A DNA stretch of 64,000 bases from Mangrovihabitans endophyticus (GCF_014646155.1 NZ_BMMX01000016.1:84629-148628); one strand, 5' to 3'; positions 37,052-46,188 are shown, counted from the stretch's first letter. Numbers and translations are program-made. The notes: a model not told the origin generated them from the letters alone.

Positions 37052-38722
37052 TCACATCCTCTCCGGCGCGGAGACGCCGAGCAGGCCCAACCCGTTGGCA
37101 ATCACCGTTCGGGTGGCGTCGTTCAGCCATAGCCGGGCGCGGTTGCCGTCGCCCACCGGCTCGTCGCCACGCGGCAGGATCCGGCAGGCCGGCTCGTCGT
37201 AGAAGCGGTGGTACGCCCCGGCGATCTTCTCCAGCAGGCGGGCGACGTGGTGCGGCTCGCGCAACTCGGCCGACCGCGCCACCGTGTCCGGATATTCGCC
37301 GAGCGCCTTGAGCAGGTCGTTCTCCTTCTCCTGCACGAGCAGGTCGGCCCGCATCGCGTCCGGCTCGCCACGGGTCAGCCCCACCGCCGCCGCCTGCCGC
37401 GCCACGCTCGCGGTCCGCGCCGCGACGTACTGCACGTAGTAGACCGGGTTCTCCCGGCTGGCCCGGGTCCACAGGTCGACGTCGATGTCGATCGGCGAGT
37501 CGGACGAGTAACGGGCCAGCGCGTACCGGGTCGCGTCCACGCCCAGCGCATCCACGAAGTCCTCCAGCGTCACCACGGTGCCGGCCCGCTTGCTCATCCG
37601 CACCGGCTCGCCGTCGCGCACCAGGCTGACCAACTGCCCGATGAGGATCTCCAGGTTGCGCTCCGGGTCGTCGCCGAAGCAGGCCGCCATCGCCTTCATC
37701 CGGCCGATGTACCCGTGGTGGTCGGCGCCCAGCATGATCACCACGCGGTCGAAGCCGCGCTGGCGCTTGTCCAGGTAGTAGGCGCAGTCCGCGGCGAAGT
37801 AGGTCCAGTCGCCGTCCGACTTGCGCAACACCCGGTCCTTGTCGTCGCCGAAGTCCGACGTCCGCAGCCAGGTCGCGCCGTCCGCGGTGAAGACACTCCC
37901 CTGCTCGGTCAGCCGGTCCAGCGCCTCCTGCAGCTCACCGCGGTCGTGCAGGTCCTTCTCGTTGAAGTACGTGTCGAAGCGCACCCCGAAGTCGGCAAGC
38001 GACTGCTTGATCTCGGCGAACATGCGCTGCACACCCTCGACCCGGAACACCTCCAGCGCCGGCTCCGCGTCGAGCGTCAGCACGTCCGGCGCGGCCTCGG
38101 TCACCGCCGTGGCGATCTCCGCGATGTACGCGCCGCCGTACCCGCCCTCGGGCACCGGTTCACCCTTCGCGCTCGCATACAGCGACCGGGCGAACCGGGA
38201 GATCTGGGAGCCGGCGTCGTTGAAGTAGTACTCCGTGCCCACCTCCGCGCCGGCGGCCCGCAGCAGCCGGGCCAGCGCGTCACCCACCGCCGCCCAGCGC
38301 ACGCCGCCGACGTGCACCGGGCCGGTCGGGTTGGCCGAGACGAACTCCAGGTTGATGCGCTGGCCGGTGAGCCGGTCGGTGTGCCCGTACGCGTCGCCGG
38401 CCAGCACCACGTCACGGGCCAGCACCCCTGCCGCGGCGGCGTCCAGCCGGATGTTCAGGAAGCCCGGCCCGGCGATCTCCACCGACTTGACGCCCGGACG
38501 GCTGTTCAGCTCCTCGGCCAGGGCTAAGGCCAGCTCACGCGGCGCCACGCCGGCCTTCTTGCCCAGTTGCAGGGCCAGCGTGGAGGCGTAATCGCCGTGC
38601 TCGGGATTGCGCGGTCGCTCCACCGCCGTCGTCTCCGGAAGCAGCGAGACGTCGAGGCCGCGGGTGACGAAGACGGCACGGGCGGCTGTGAGAACGGTGG
38701 AAGCCAGGTCAGCGGGAGTCAC
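37052..38722 (-). CDS. argS: Arginyl-tRNA synthetase
   Basis: 556 residues. Class I synthetase: N-terminal tRNA-binding domain, HIGH-type motif in SANPTGPVHVGG, KMSKS-type motif as RMSKRAG, C-terminal anticodon-binding DALR domain ending LLGVSAPERM. It heads the argS-lysA-hom-VOC-thrC operon. GTG start at 38722. A tRNA-Arg gene lies 1.7 kb away. Confidence 0.97.
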   Translation of the reverse strand: MTPADLASTVLTAARAVFVTRGLDVSLLPETTAVERPRNPEHGDYASTLALQLGKKAGVAPRELALALAEELNSRPGVKSVEIAGPGFLNIRLDAAAAGVLARDVVLAGDAYGHTDRLTGQRINLEFVSANPTGPVHVGGVRWAAVGDALARLLRAAGAEVGTEYYFNDAGSQISRFARSLYASAKGEPVPEGGYGGAYIAEIATAVTEAAPDVLTLDAEPALEVFRVEGVQRMFAEIKQSLADFGVRFDTYFNEKDLHDRGELQEALDRLTEQGSVFTADGATWLRTSDFGDDKDRVLRKSDGDWTYFAADCAYYLDKRQRGFDRVVIMLGADHHGYIGRMKAMAACFGDDPERNLEILIGQLVSLVRDGEPVRMSKRAGTVVTLEDFVDALGVDATRYALARYSSDSPIDIDVDLWTRASRENPVYYVQYVAARTASVARQAAAVGLTRGEPDAMRADLLVQEKENDLLKALGEYPDTVARSAELREPHHVARLLEKIAGAYHRFYDEPACRILPRGDEPVGDGNRARLWLNDATRTVIANGLGLLGVSAPERM

Positions 38723-38822
38723 CGAGCCATGTTATCGGGGTAGACTTTTGCGCTCGGCGGGCACCTTTTTCCCGCGTACGCATTGACGATCTTCATCCAC
38801 GTACGCAACCTGACGAGGAACA

Positions 38823-39650
38823 ATGAGCATGAGCACGCCGGGGCCGCAGCGGACCCCGTCCACTGTCAAGGTCGACTCGACCAGCGGCCAGGGCAAGCCC
38901 CCCGCGTCCAAAGGCGGCCCGAAGGCGGGCGCGAAGGCCGGGAGCAAGCCGGCCGGCAAACGCCCGGCGGGCAAGGGCGGCGGCGGCAAGGGCCGCAAGC
39001 CGGTCACCCCGGTCAAGGTGAACGGCGGGCGCAACTGGGGCCCGATCGCCATGGTCGTCGCGGTCGTGCTGATCGCCGCGGGCATCATCGGATACGGCGT
39101 GTACGCGTCGATGCAGGGCACCAAGACGTGGGAGGAGCGGGCCGCCGACATCAAGGGCATCGTCAACTACCGCGACCAGCACAACCCCAAGATCGACGCG
39201 CGGAACCACAAGGACGGCGTCCTCACCTATGTGACAAACCCGCCGGTCGGCGGCGACCACAACCCGACCTGGCAGAACTGCATGGGTGACATCTACACCG
39301 AGCCGATCGCCAACGAGCACGCCGTGCACAGCCTCGAACACGGCGCCGTCTGGGTCACCTACAAGGAGGGCCTGCCCGCCGCCCAGGTCGACAAGCTCGC
39401 CGCCCGGGTACAGGGCAAGGACTACATGTTCATGAGCCCGGTGGCCAACCTCGACAAGAACGTGTCCCTGCAGGCGTGGGGCTACCAGCTCAAGGTCGAC
39501 AACGCCGACGACGAGCGGATCGACGAGTTCATCAAGGACCTGCGGCAGAACGCCTCGGTCGAGACCGGCGCCGTCTGCTCCGGCGGCAACACCAACACCG
39601 GGCCGGTGACCAACGCCTCCAACGGCACCACGATGGGCGGGGGAAACTGA
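38823..39650 (+). CDS. DUF3105 family membrane-anchored protein
   Basis: 275 residues from ATG 38823 (GAGGA upstream). The cytoplasmic N-terminus of about 65 residues is very rich in Lys, Gly, Pro and Ala. One membrane helix (WGPIAMVVAVVLIAAGIIGY) follows, then an extracellular domain with PPVGGDHNPTWQNC and HAVHSLEHGAVWVTY, the His/Cys-rich DUF3105 signature that may bind metal. The stop and the next start overlap (TGATG), pairing it with the DUF305 gene. Role unknown. Confidence 0.88.
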   Translation: MSMSTPGPQRTPSTVKVDSTSGQGKPPASKGGPKAGAKAGSKPAGKRPAGKGGGGKGRKPVTPVKVNGGRNWGPIAMVVAVVLIAAGIIGYGVYASMQGTKTWEERAADIKGIVNYRDQHNPKIDARNHKDGVLTYVTNPPVGGDHNPTWQNCMGDIYTEPIANEHAVHSLEHGAVWVTYKEGLPAAQVDKLAARVQGKDYMFMSPVANLDKNVSLQAWGYQLKVDNADDERIDEFIKDLRQNASVETGAVCSGGNTNTGPVTNASNGTTMGGGN

Positions 39651-40324
39651 TGGCCGTCAGCACCGAGCACGACACCGCCGCACCCGGCACCGAGACGACC
39701 GACGAGACCGCGACCACCGGCACCGGCCGGCGTTTCGGTCTCGGCTGGCTGCTCGGCACGCTGGCCTTCGGACTGGTCGTGGGACTCGCCGCCGGCCTGC
39801 TGGTGCCGCGCCTCCAGACGCCCGGCGACGACTCCCCCGAGGCCGGCTTCCTGCGCGACATGAGCACCCACCACTCCCAGGCCGTGGCGATGTCCATGAT
39901 CGCCCATGCGAACTCGCAGGACCCGGCGATCGTCACCCTGGCCGGTGACATCGGCCTGACCCAGCAGGCCCAGATCGCGTACATGCAGTCCTGGCTGCGC
40001 GATTGGAACCTCAGCCCGACCGGTTCGCAGGAGCCGATGGCCTGGATGCCGGGCTCGGCGGGTTCCGTGGTGAACGGCCTGATGCCGGGCATGGCGACCC
40101 CCGACCAGATGGCAAAGCTGCGCGAGGCGACCGGACGGGACCTGGACATCCAGTTCCTCACCCTGATGCGCGCTCATCACCTGGGCGGCATCCACATGGA
40201 CGAGGGCGTGCTCGACCTGTCAACGGAAGACGACGTCACCTGGCTGGCCAAGGGTCAGATCGCCGCACAGCAGAGCGAGATCAGCCGGATCGACGACCTG
40301 CTGAAGCAGCTACAGACAACCTGA
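39650..40324 (+). CDS. DUF305 family membrane-anchored protein
   Basis: 224 residues. One N-terminal membrane helix (FGLGWLLGTLAFGLVVGLAA) precedes a helical DUF305 domain with DMSTHHSQAVAMSMIA and LMRAHHLGGIHM. The paired His/Met residues look like a metal (copper?) site of the ferritin-like type. It overlaps DUF3105 upstream by 1 bp. The function is not established; the DUF3105-DUF305 pair recurs in actinobacteria. Confidence 0.88.
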   Translation: MAVSTEHDTAAPGTETTDETATTGTGRRFGLGWLLGTLAFGLVVGLAAGLLVPRLQTPGDDSPEAGFLRDMSTHHSQAVAMSMIAHANSQDPAIVTLAGDIGLTQQAQIAYMQSWLRDWNLSPTGSQEPMAWMPGSAGSVVNGLMPGMATPDQMAKLREATGRDLDIQFLTLMRAHHLGGIHMDEGVLDLSTEDDVTWLAKGQIAAQQSEISRIDDLLKQLQTT

Positions 40325-42423
40325 CGCGGCGCGCCGCCGGATCCCGTTGGTAGGGGTCCGGCGGCGCCTGCTAGGCTCCTTGGCACTGAGCCCCCGTAGC
40401 TCAGGGGATAGAGCGTCGCCCTCCGGAGGCGAAAGCGCAGGTTCGAATCCTGCCGGGGGCACTCACTAAACCTGCTCCCTGTGATCATTTGAGGCTCACC
40501 AGGTACGGCGGGTTTCTTTCCGGCTGACGAATCGTCGTCACTCATGGTCACGTCCGGCCGCCAGTGAGCGGTTTCCGCCAGCCGGGCCTGCTGCGCTAGC
40601 TCCTCGATGGTTCTGGCGCTTATCTCAGCCCGGAAGCTTGCCCGGCCGGTATGCACGTCGTAGTGGATCTCAACACGGAACGCTTCCAGGAACCGGCGCA
40701 GTCGCTCCGCTGGAAGGGAGTTGAGATCAACTTTGAGCTGCGGAAGATGTTCGAGCAGGTCGGGATTCTGTTCGGGCTCCGGCGGGGTGGAGGCAGCAAG
40801 CCTTTTGAGTTGCGCCTCGACTCCGGCGAATTCCCGGCCCAGCTCTTCTATCTGCTTCTCGATGCGCTGGACAAGGTGTCCGTTGGGGTCACTCGCGCGC
40901 CCCAACGCGACTGTGAGGTTTGTCATATTGCGGTCGATTTCGGCCAGCTTCTTCCGGAGGGCCGCCGCCGCTTTGAGATGTTCATCACGGACGAAGCCGC
41001 TTGCGGCGGGCAGGCTGGCCTGGGCGAGCGCGAGCCGTTCCGGTCCGAGGACGTGGCGGTTGAAGAACAGCGTGACGCCCTCGATAAGTTGGTCTTCGCG
41101 GACCCGGATCGCCGCTGGGTGGTTTTCGGGCAAGGTCCGGTTCCGGGGTTGACAGTAGGCGTAGGCCGTGCCGTGTCGAGTCGCGTGACCATGCATTCGG
41201 CGCTGACAGGGCGCGCACCAGACGTAGGAACGTAGTTTGTAAACGTTCTTGGTTTTCGGAGCCGGATTGGCCGCCATACCGTCGAGGTCGGTCCTGTGCG
41301 GCGCACGCCCGGACCGAGCAGCACGCTGTGTCATGAGTTGTTGAGCCGCGAGGAAGGTCGGCACGTCCACGAGGGCTTCGTGTGTGGGGATGCCGGAGAT
41401 GACCCACTGGTCTTTGGGCACGTTCTTTCCGGGATGGAGCTTGTCCTTTGTCGATCGCCGGTTCCACACCATGAAGCCGGTGTATTTGGGATTGGCCAAG
41501 ATTTCCCGAACTGCGCTCGGCGTCCAGCGCCCGACCGCGCGTTCAGGATTGACTGGCTGTGGCGGTGGCCATGCTTGCAGGTCCTGATTCAGCACGCCGG
41601 CGATGGCACGGTAGGACAGCAGGTCCGTTACCCTCAGTTCGAAGATCTTAGGCACTGTCGAATGGCGCGTCGGGTCCGGCGCAAGCTTGGTCTTGTGTTT
41701 GCCTTGTGCCCGCTTGGCAGGGACAGGATGCCTGATCCTTTCCGCAATGTAGCCGTAGCAAGGCTTGCCTACGTTGAAGCCTTGGTCGGTGTGCTCCTCG
41801 ATTCCCTTGCGGGACTTCTCAAGCATTTCCAGCACATACCATTCTGCGACACCCTGCTTGGTGCGTCGCAGTAGGGTCAGGGCGGCATTCCGTTCAACCT
41901 TCCCCGTTTTACCGGAGACAACAAGAGGCTCGTCGGCGGCGATGAGCGGAATGCCGTAGCGCTCCAGGTCGTACTCTATTTTGGTGCTCTGGTAGGAGAA
42001 GCGTCCAATCCGGTCGATAGACTCACAGATCACGCCATCGAAGCGACGGTCCGGCCTACGGGCCTCTTCGAGGAGGTCCGCGATGCCGCCATCACGGGGG
42101 ATGTCGATGGAGAACTTCTTCCATGCCTCGCTGGAGCCGCGCTGGTCCAGCTCGAGGCGGGACGTCTCAACGTCCCAGAAGAAGTACTTTATCTCCATTC
42201 CCGAGTCCAAGGCCGATTTGGACGATCTCAGCTGTCGTGGTAGCGAGATCGTCGGGTCTTGAACCTCGTCGTCGGAGGTGCGGCCCATGAACGCGAGCCG
42301 CAGAGGGGGGACGTCGTTGACTTCCAGGATGCTGGCCTGAAGCCAGTTTGCGAGCTGGTGGACACCATTGGAATTGTCCCTCCAGTTCATCGAGTCGGAG
42401 GAGGCGGCTGCCGGCCGATCCAT
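40255..42423 (-). CDS. Large serine recombinase (integrase), frame fused through the tRNA
   Basis: 722 residues as read. The resolvase domain starts LRLAFMGRTSDDE with nucleophile Ser50, preceded by a 40-residue extension. The Recombinase domain (CYGYIAERIRHPVP ... AVREILANPKYTGFMVW) and a Cys-containing ribbon (WCAPCQRRM ... YCQPRN) follow, then a coiled coil near 470-560. The frame has no stop before the tRNA: the last 69 codons are the antisense of tRNA-Arg (giving PRQDSNLRFRLRRATLYPLS) and of the DUF305 3' end. The C-terminus is therefore host-derived in the integrated state. Lower GC than the core. Confidence 0.92.
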   Translation of the reverse strand: MDRPAAASSDSMNWRDNSNGVHQLANWLQASILEVNDVPPLRLAFMGRTSDDEVQDPTISLPRQLRSSKSALDSGMEIKYFFWDVETSRLELDQRGSSEAWKKFSIDIPRDGGIADLLEEARRPDRRFDGVICESIDRIGRFSYQSTKIEYDLERYGIPLIAADEPLVVSGKTGKVERNAALTLLRRTKQGVAEWYVLEMLEKSRKGIEEHTDQGFNVGKPCYGYIAERIRHPVPAKRAQGKHKTKLAPDPTRHSTVPKIFELRVTDLLSYRAIAGVLNQDLQAWPPPQPVNPERAVGRWTPSAVREILANPKYTGFMVWNRRSTKDKLHPGKNVPKDQWVISGIPTHEALVDVPTFLAAQQLMTQRAARSGRAPHRTDLDGMAANPAPKTKNVYKLRSYVWCAPCQRRMHGHATRHGTAYAYCQPRNRTLPENHPAAIRVREDQLIEGVTLFFNRHVLGPERLALAQASLPAASGFVRDEHLKAAAALRKKLAEIDRNMTNLTVALGRASDPNGHLVQRIEKQIEELGREFAGVEAQLKRLAASTPPEPEQNPDLLEHLPQLKVDLNSLPAERLRRFLEAFRVEIHYDVHTGRASFRAEISARTIEELAQQARLAETAHWRPDVTMSDDDSSAGKKPAVPGEPQMITGSRFSECPRQDSNLRFRLRRATLYPLSYGGSVPRSLAGAAGPLPTGSGGAPRQVVCSCFSRSSIRLISLCCAAI
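40332..40366 (+). terminator. GC-rich stem-loop after DUF305
   Basis: CGCCGCCGGA (40332-40341) pairs with TCCGGCGGCG (40357-40366), and the stem extends inward with CCC/GGG. It lies just downstream of the DUF305 stop and 23 bp before the tRNA gene. Confidence 0.75.
40390..40461 (+). tRNA. tRNA-Arg (anticodon CCG)
   Basis: A complete 72-nt cloverleaf: acceptor GCCCCCG/CGGGGGC, D-arm GCTC/GAGC, anticodon stem TCGCC/GGCGA with loop CTCCGGA, T-arm GCAGG-TTCGAAT-CCTGC, discriminator A. CCA is not encoded. It marks the junction between core chromosome (left) and the accessory island (right). The island lies on its 3' side, so its 3' end is the likely integration site. Confidence 0.95.
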
Positions 42424-42593
42424 TCCAACACCTCCAATATTGCGTGCGCTTGTTCTACGGCGAGCCTGCGACCGCGCCCACCGTCCACAATCGCGATCTC
42501 GATATCGAATGGAATAGACGTTTCACCATCATTATACGGGTCATTCACCCGTTCACGGGGGTCGTCTATTTCGCCCAAAAAGTCCCCTAACAT
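42387..42593 (-). CDS. Small protein overlapping the integrase start
   Basis: About 68 residues if it starts at the ATG at 42593 (MLGDFLGEIDDPRERVND); GTG at 42641 is an alternative. It has a balanced acidic/basic composition (IPFDIEIAIVDGGRGRRLAV ... QAHAILEVLEWIGRQ). It ends 37 bp inside the recombinase gene, same strand. Small genes beside serine integrases sometimes encode the directionality factor needed for excision. That role is only a suggestion; no family is recognised. Confidence 0.45.
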   Translation of the reverse strand: MLGDFLGEIDDPRERVNDPYNDGETSIPFDIEIAIVDGGRGRRLAVEQAHAILEVLEWIGRQPPPPTR

Positions 42594-42600
42594 ACGTATG
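42591..42600. promoter_or_regulatory. Perfect palindrome at the small gene start
   Basis: CATACGTATG is a perfect 10-bp palindrome containing the proposed ATG of the small gene. It lies in an AT-rich stretch about 170 bp upstream of the integrase start. It could be an operator or simply chance. Confidence 0.3.
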
Positions 42601-42665
42601 CGGCAATCGGCTAAGACCCACGGACACCACCCTTTCTTCACGGGTTCGATTGACTTCGGAAAAGA

Positions 42666-42697
42666 AATGGCCTGCCAGCTTCTTGGCAGGCCATTTG
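42666..42697 (-). terminator. Perfect 13-bp stem-loop
   Basis: AAATGGCCTGCCA (42666-42678) pairs exactly with 42685-42697 around a 6-nt loop. On the minus strand it is followed by CTTTTCC, so it would best stop transcripts entering the integrase region from the right. Confidence 0.75.
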
Positions 42698-42719
42698 AGA
42701 ATCAGCGACTCTATTTAAA

Positions 42720-43190
42720 TGCAGAAGGCCCGGCCGGCGGGGCCGCCGCCTTCGCAGGTGCGCTGATCGCTGTGTGGCCGGGCGAGTCTGCGCTCGTCGG
42801 GGCCGAGCCGGCCGGCAGGGGCCTCGGCAGCTGGCACGGCTGGCCTGACAGCCCTCGGCTTCGGTGGCCGACGCCCGCCGTGGCGGGGACCTCGACCTCG
42901 CCGAGCACACCGCCCGACTACCCTTCCTTGGTCGGCGCGGCCGTTGCCGCCGCCGGACGGCCGTAGTCCGGCTCGTCCGACCGTTCTCGACCTTGGCTAC
43001 CTGGTACCAGGTCCTCTGGCGCTGCCGTCGCTGGAGCGGGCGGACGTGGTACTCGTGGTGGCCGACAGCGACGTCCTGCCGCTGCTGCGCTTGTTGATTG
43101 CTGAGATCCCAGTGACGACTGGTCACCGCCGGCCCTGGCGCCTACTCCACGGACGACACGGTGCGCTTGGTCAGCGGCGGGCTCAGACTC
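42720..43190 (+). pseudogene. Remnant of a ParA/MinD-like ATPase gene
   Basis: Three plus-strand frames in succession carry pieces that read like one protein: GALIAVWPGESALVGAEPAG (frame of 42720), then DARRGGDLDLAEHTARLP (from about 42867), then APPDGRSPARPTVLDLGYL-like sequence with LERADVVLVVADSDVLPLL (from about 42940). The pattern (VEADPAGGDL, LDLAEHTxRLP, a late ADVVLVV strand) resembles MinD/ParA-like ATPases of actinobacterial conjugation or Tad-pilus clusters. The P-loop part is missing. At least two frameshifts are needed. Confidence 0.5.
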
Positions 43191-44995
43191 GGGTGAGCCA
43201 GCGCGTGACCGGATTGTTCGGGGCTGCCTCGCGGACGGTGTGGGTCGCTGCCGCGAGGTGCCACCAGGCGAGCGCCGCCGCATAGGTCGCGGTGAGGTAG
43301 CCGATGGTGTTGACCGTGACGACCAGGGCGTAGCCCGGGACGAGGATGAGCATGACAGCGATGCGGATGCCGAGGTGGCGGGTGACCGTGGCGGCGGTGG
43401 CGGCGCCGAGCAGAGCGGCGCCGAGCGCGGCGGTGAGACCGGGCATGCCGGTGAGGTCGTTGGGGAAGGTCAGCGTGTAGGCGGCCCGGACGAGGTAGAC
43501 GCCCGCGGCTGCTACGGCGATGGGCCAGACGGGTGGGCGCATGCGGGGCAGCCAGTCGACGAGCCGGGCGGCGGGGAGACGCGGCGAGGCGACGGCGATG
43601 ATGATTCCGCTGGCGGCGACGGGTGCGGCTGCGGTCAGGGCCCAGCGCAGGTATTGCGGGTCGGTCCAGCCGACGCCGACGCCGGTGCCGAGACCCCAGA
43701 GTCCGGAGAGTGCGAGGCCGGCGGCTGCCGCGGCGAGGTAGGAGCGGCGAAGCAGGTATCTGGTGGAGGCGGGGTCGTTCAGGCCTTGCGGCGACAGCCA
43801 GGTCGTCGGCGCGAGCTGCGCCGCCGCGGTCGCGGCGGTGGCAGCGATGGCAGCCGCGAGAGCGAGGTTGCCTATCGGCAGGCGTACGCCGACGACGCGG
43901 GCGGCGATGGTGGAGACGTCGGCGGTGGTGACTGTCTGCAAGAGCAGGCCGACTGAGGCGGCAGCGAGCACGGCGACCGCGGTCAGACTGCCGATAGTGA
44001 GCCGGGTACGAGGTAGCCGCGTCGTAGCGGCCGTCGGGCCTTCGGCGGCATGCGTGGCTCCAGCGAGGCGTGCGGCACCCCCAGCGACCTGCTCGGGTTG
44101 AGTGAGCAGGGTGGGCTGCGGCAGGCCGGCGTCAGCGAGCGCGGCTTGCGCCGCCGTGGCGGTGGCGTCGTAGGCCACCAGGACCGGTCGTGGTGATGTC
44201 GCCCTGATCGATGTCGGCGTCGGCGAGCGCCTGGGTCAGCGCCGAGACGAGTTGATCAAGGTGCGGGCGGGCAGCCTTGTCCAGGTCGGCTCCGTCGGCA
44301 ACGACCGGCTCCGCGTGGCCCGGCAACAGCACCGGCATACGGGAAGCGCCGGTCAACTCGGTACGAACTCGATCTACCTCGAGACCTGTCCGCCAGTCCA
44401 GGTCAGTCGGACGGTCGACGCCGGGTCCTGAACGCATCCGGATCAAATCGGCTACGGCTCGGTCGATCGCGGGCGCTTCGGGATCGCGGACGGTCACGGC
44501 GGCGAGTTGGGTGTACCGGTCCTGGGCGTCCAGCACGGCGAGGTGCGGATAGTCCTCGCCGATGATGCAGACGAGTACAAACCTGCCCCGCGCTTGATCG
44601 GTTGGTGGCGAGGCTGCCGCGGCGGCGGCCATCGCGGTGACGACGGCCGGTTCGGGCAGTCCGGCGGCAGTCGCGGCCTGGGCAAGCCGTTTCCTGGACT
44701 TCGGCCCCCACGGCTGCGGTGTGGTGACGGTCAGCGAGGCCACAGCGGTACCCGCCTGGACGGAGGCGGTGTTGGCCACGTGCGCGAGCAGGGCCGACAC
44801 CGCCGCACTCACCCCTGCTTCGGACTCGGCCGGTGCTGTGCGCAGGGCAGCCATCGGGTCCGGAAGGTAGCTGTCGGGAGCCGCGATCCCGGCGCTGAGC
44901 CCGGCCGTGGCGACCACGATGCTGCCGGACTGCGGGTCGGTCTAGGCGCCGCTCGGCAGGCGCGTCTGACCGTCGAACGCCACCGGCCACGTGCG
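43183..44995 (-). pseudogene. Broken Hsp70-like / multi-helix membrane protein
   Basis: Closely similar over its whole length to the intact 633-residue protein at 52288-54189. The first ~28 codons are replaced by the end of an insertion sequence at 44996. A TAG at 44942-44944 stands where the intact copy has Trp (PSGAW). An extra base near 44186 (DITTT then out of frame) splits the actin-like part from the membrane part, which reopens at AYDATATAAQAALADAG. The rest (eight or so membrane helices, ending NNPVTRWLTRV) is intact. It lacks a start, a promoter and a continuous frame. Confidence 0.9.
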
Positions 44996-46184
44996 TGTAC
45001 CGTGCCAGAACCCCGCTTGTAGCTGTGAGCTGGCACTTTGAAGATCTGGTCAGGCTGCCCGGTGGTACTCGTTGATCACGCCGCCGAGGCGTTGTCGGCG
45101 TCGTACCGGGGCATTCATCGCGACGACGACGGCCGGGTCGTGGTTCGGTGGTAGCTGCTGCCGGCCTTGATGCGGGCGGTGATCGTTGAAGTGGTTCACG
45201 TACTCGCCGACGACCGCGAGGGCGTGTCGTTCGTGGTAGATCAGCAGCCGGTCGGTGCATTCCTGACGCAGGCTGCGACCCCACCGTTCGATGTAGCAGT
45301 TCGCCCGTGGTGCCCGTGGCGGGATCTTGACCACCTCGATGCTCTCTGCGGCGAAGACCTCGTCGAATGCGATGCTGTATTTGCCGTCCCGGTCGCGGAT
45401 CAGGAACCGGAACCGGCTGGCCCGGTCGTCGAGGTCTATGACGATGTTGCGGGCCTGCTGCACGACCCAGGCGTGATCCGGGTTCGCGGTGGCACCGAGC
45501 AGGTGAACCCGGCGGGTGGCCACCTCCATCACGACCAGCACGTAGATCCGTCGGAGCAGGATCGTGTCGACGTGGAAGAAGTCGATCGCCATAAGGCCGT
45601 GGGCCTGGGCACGCAGAAACATCCGCCAGATGGTGTCCACATCACGGGGTGCCGGTCGGGGGCGCCGGGTGGTCAGGATGCGCCGGATCGTGCCCGCCCC
45701 TACCCGATGGCCCAGCCGTAGCAACTCGCCCTGAACCCGTCGATGTCCCCATCGCGGGTTCTCCCTGGCGAGACGTCGGACCAGGTCGCGGACCTCGTCG
45801 CTGACCAGCGGCCGCCCTGTCTTACCTGGGTAGGTCCAGCGGCGGCGCAGCAGCCGCCGGTGCCAGCTGAGCAGCGTGGCCGGGGTGACCAGCCGATGGG
45901 CCCGGACCGCGGTCGGTAGCAGCCGGGCCAGGCCGGACAGCAACGCCCGGTCCGGCCACGACAACCGAGGCCGCCCGTTCACCTGCCGGCGCAGCACCGC
46001 CACCTCGTGACGCAGGACGAGGACCTCCGCCAGCAGCGCGCTGTCGCTACGAACCAGCAACCCGAGAGCGCCGACCAGCCGGATCATCATCAGGTACACC
46101 AGCCGAATCAACATACCGATGATCCTCGACACGAACCCGGAAATCCCAGATCACCAGGTATGCGACGAGTTTTGGCACGGTACA
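44996..46184 (-). mobile_element. Complete DDE insertion sequence, 1189 bp
   Basis: The ends carry imperfect inverted repeats: TGTACCGTGCCAGAACCC (from 44996) and TGTACCGTGCCAAAACTC (inward from 46184), 16 of 18 identical. One transposase gene fills it. No matching target duplication flanks it (GTGCG left, AGGCT right), which fits deletion or recombination after insertion. The left end truncates the Hsp70-like pseudogene, and the right end lies 4 bp from the stop codon of the SGNH hydrolase. Confidence 0.85.
45050..46132 (-). CDS. DDE transposase with integrase core (rve) domain
   Basis: 360 residues. An N-terminal helix-turn-helix part (LSWPDRALLSGLARLLP; RENPRWGHRRVQGELLRLGH) precedes the rve core. 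The catalytic acids appear in AIDFFHVDT, RFLIRDRDGKY and NCYIERWGRSLRQEC (the D-D-E set). This is the IS3/IS481-like transposase type often annotated as integrase core protein. The frame is intact and the terminal repeats are present, so it may be active. GTG start at 46132. Confidence 0.92.
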   Translation of the reverse strand: MSRIIGMLIRLVYLMMIRLVGALGLLVRSDSALLAEVLVLRHEVAVLRRQVNGRPRLSWPDRALLSGLARLLPTAVRAHRLVTPATLLSWHRRLLRRRWTYPGKTGRPLVSDEVRDLVRRLARENPRWGHRRVQGELLRLGHRVGAGTIRRILTTRRPRPAPRDVDTIWRMFLRAQAHGLMAIDFFHVDTILLRRIYVLVVMEVATRRVHLLGATANPDHAWVVQQARNIVIDLDDRASRFRFLIRDRDGKYSIAFDEVFAAESIEVVKIPPRAPRANCYIERWGRSLRQECTDRLLIYHERHALAVVGEYVNHFNDHRPHQGRQQLPPNHDPAVVVAMNAPVRRRQRLGGVINEYHRAA

Positions 46185-46188
46185 AGGC

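Noticed and set aside
40255..40461. Taking the integrase tail as a genuine conserved domain
   Set aside because: The peptide RQDSNLR...YPLSYG is the usual reading of a tRNA antisense strand and the rest is antisense to DUF305.
42259..42966. Plus-strand ORF of 235 residues
   Set aside because: Its first part is antisense to the integrase and small gene; only the end contributes to the ParA/MinD-like remnant.
44996..46184. Target-site duplication flanking the IS
   Set aside because: Compared GTGCG and AGGCT flanks; no match.
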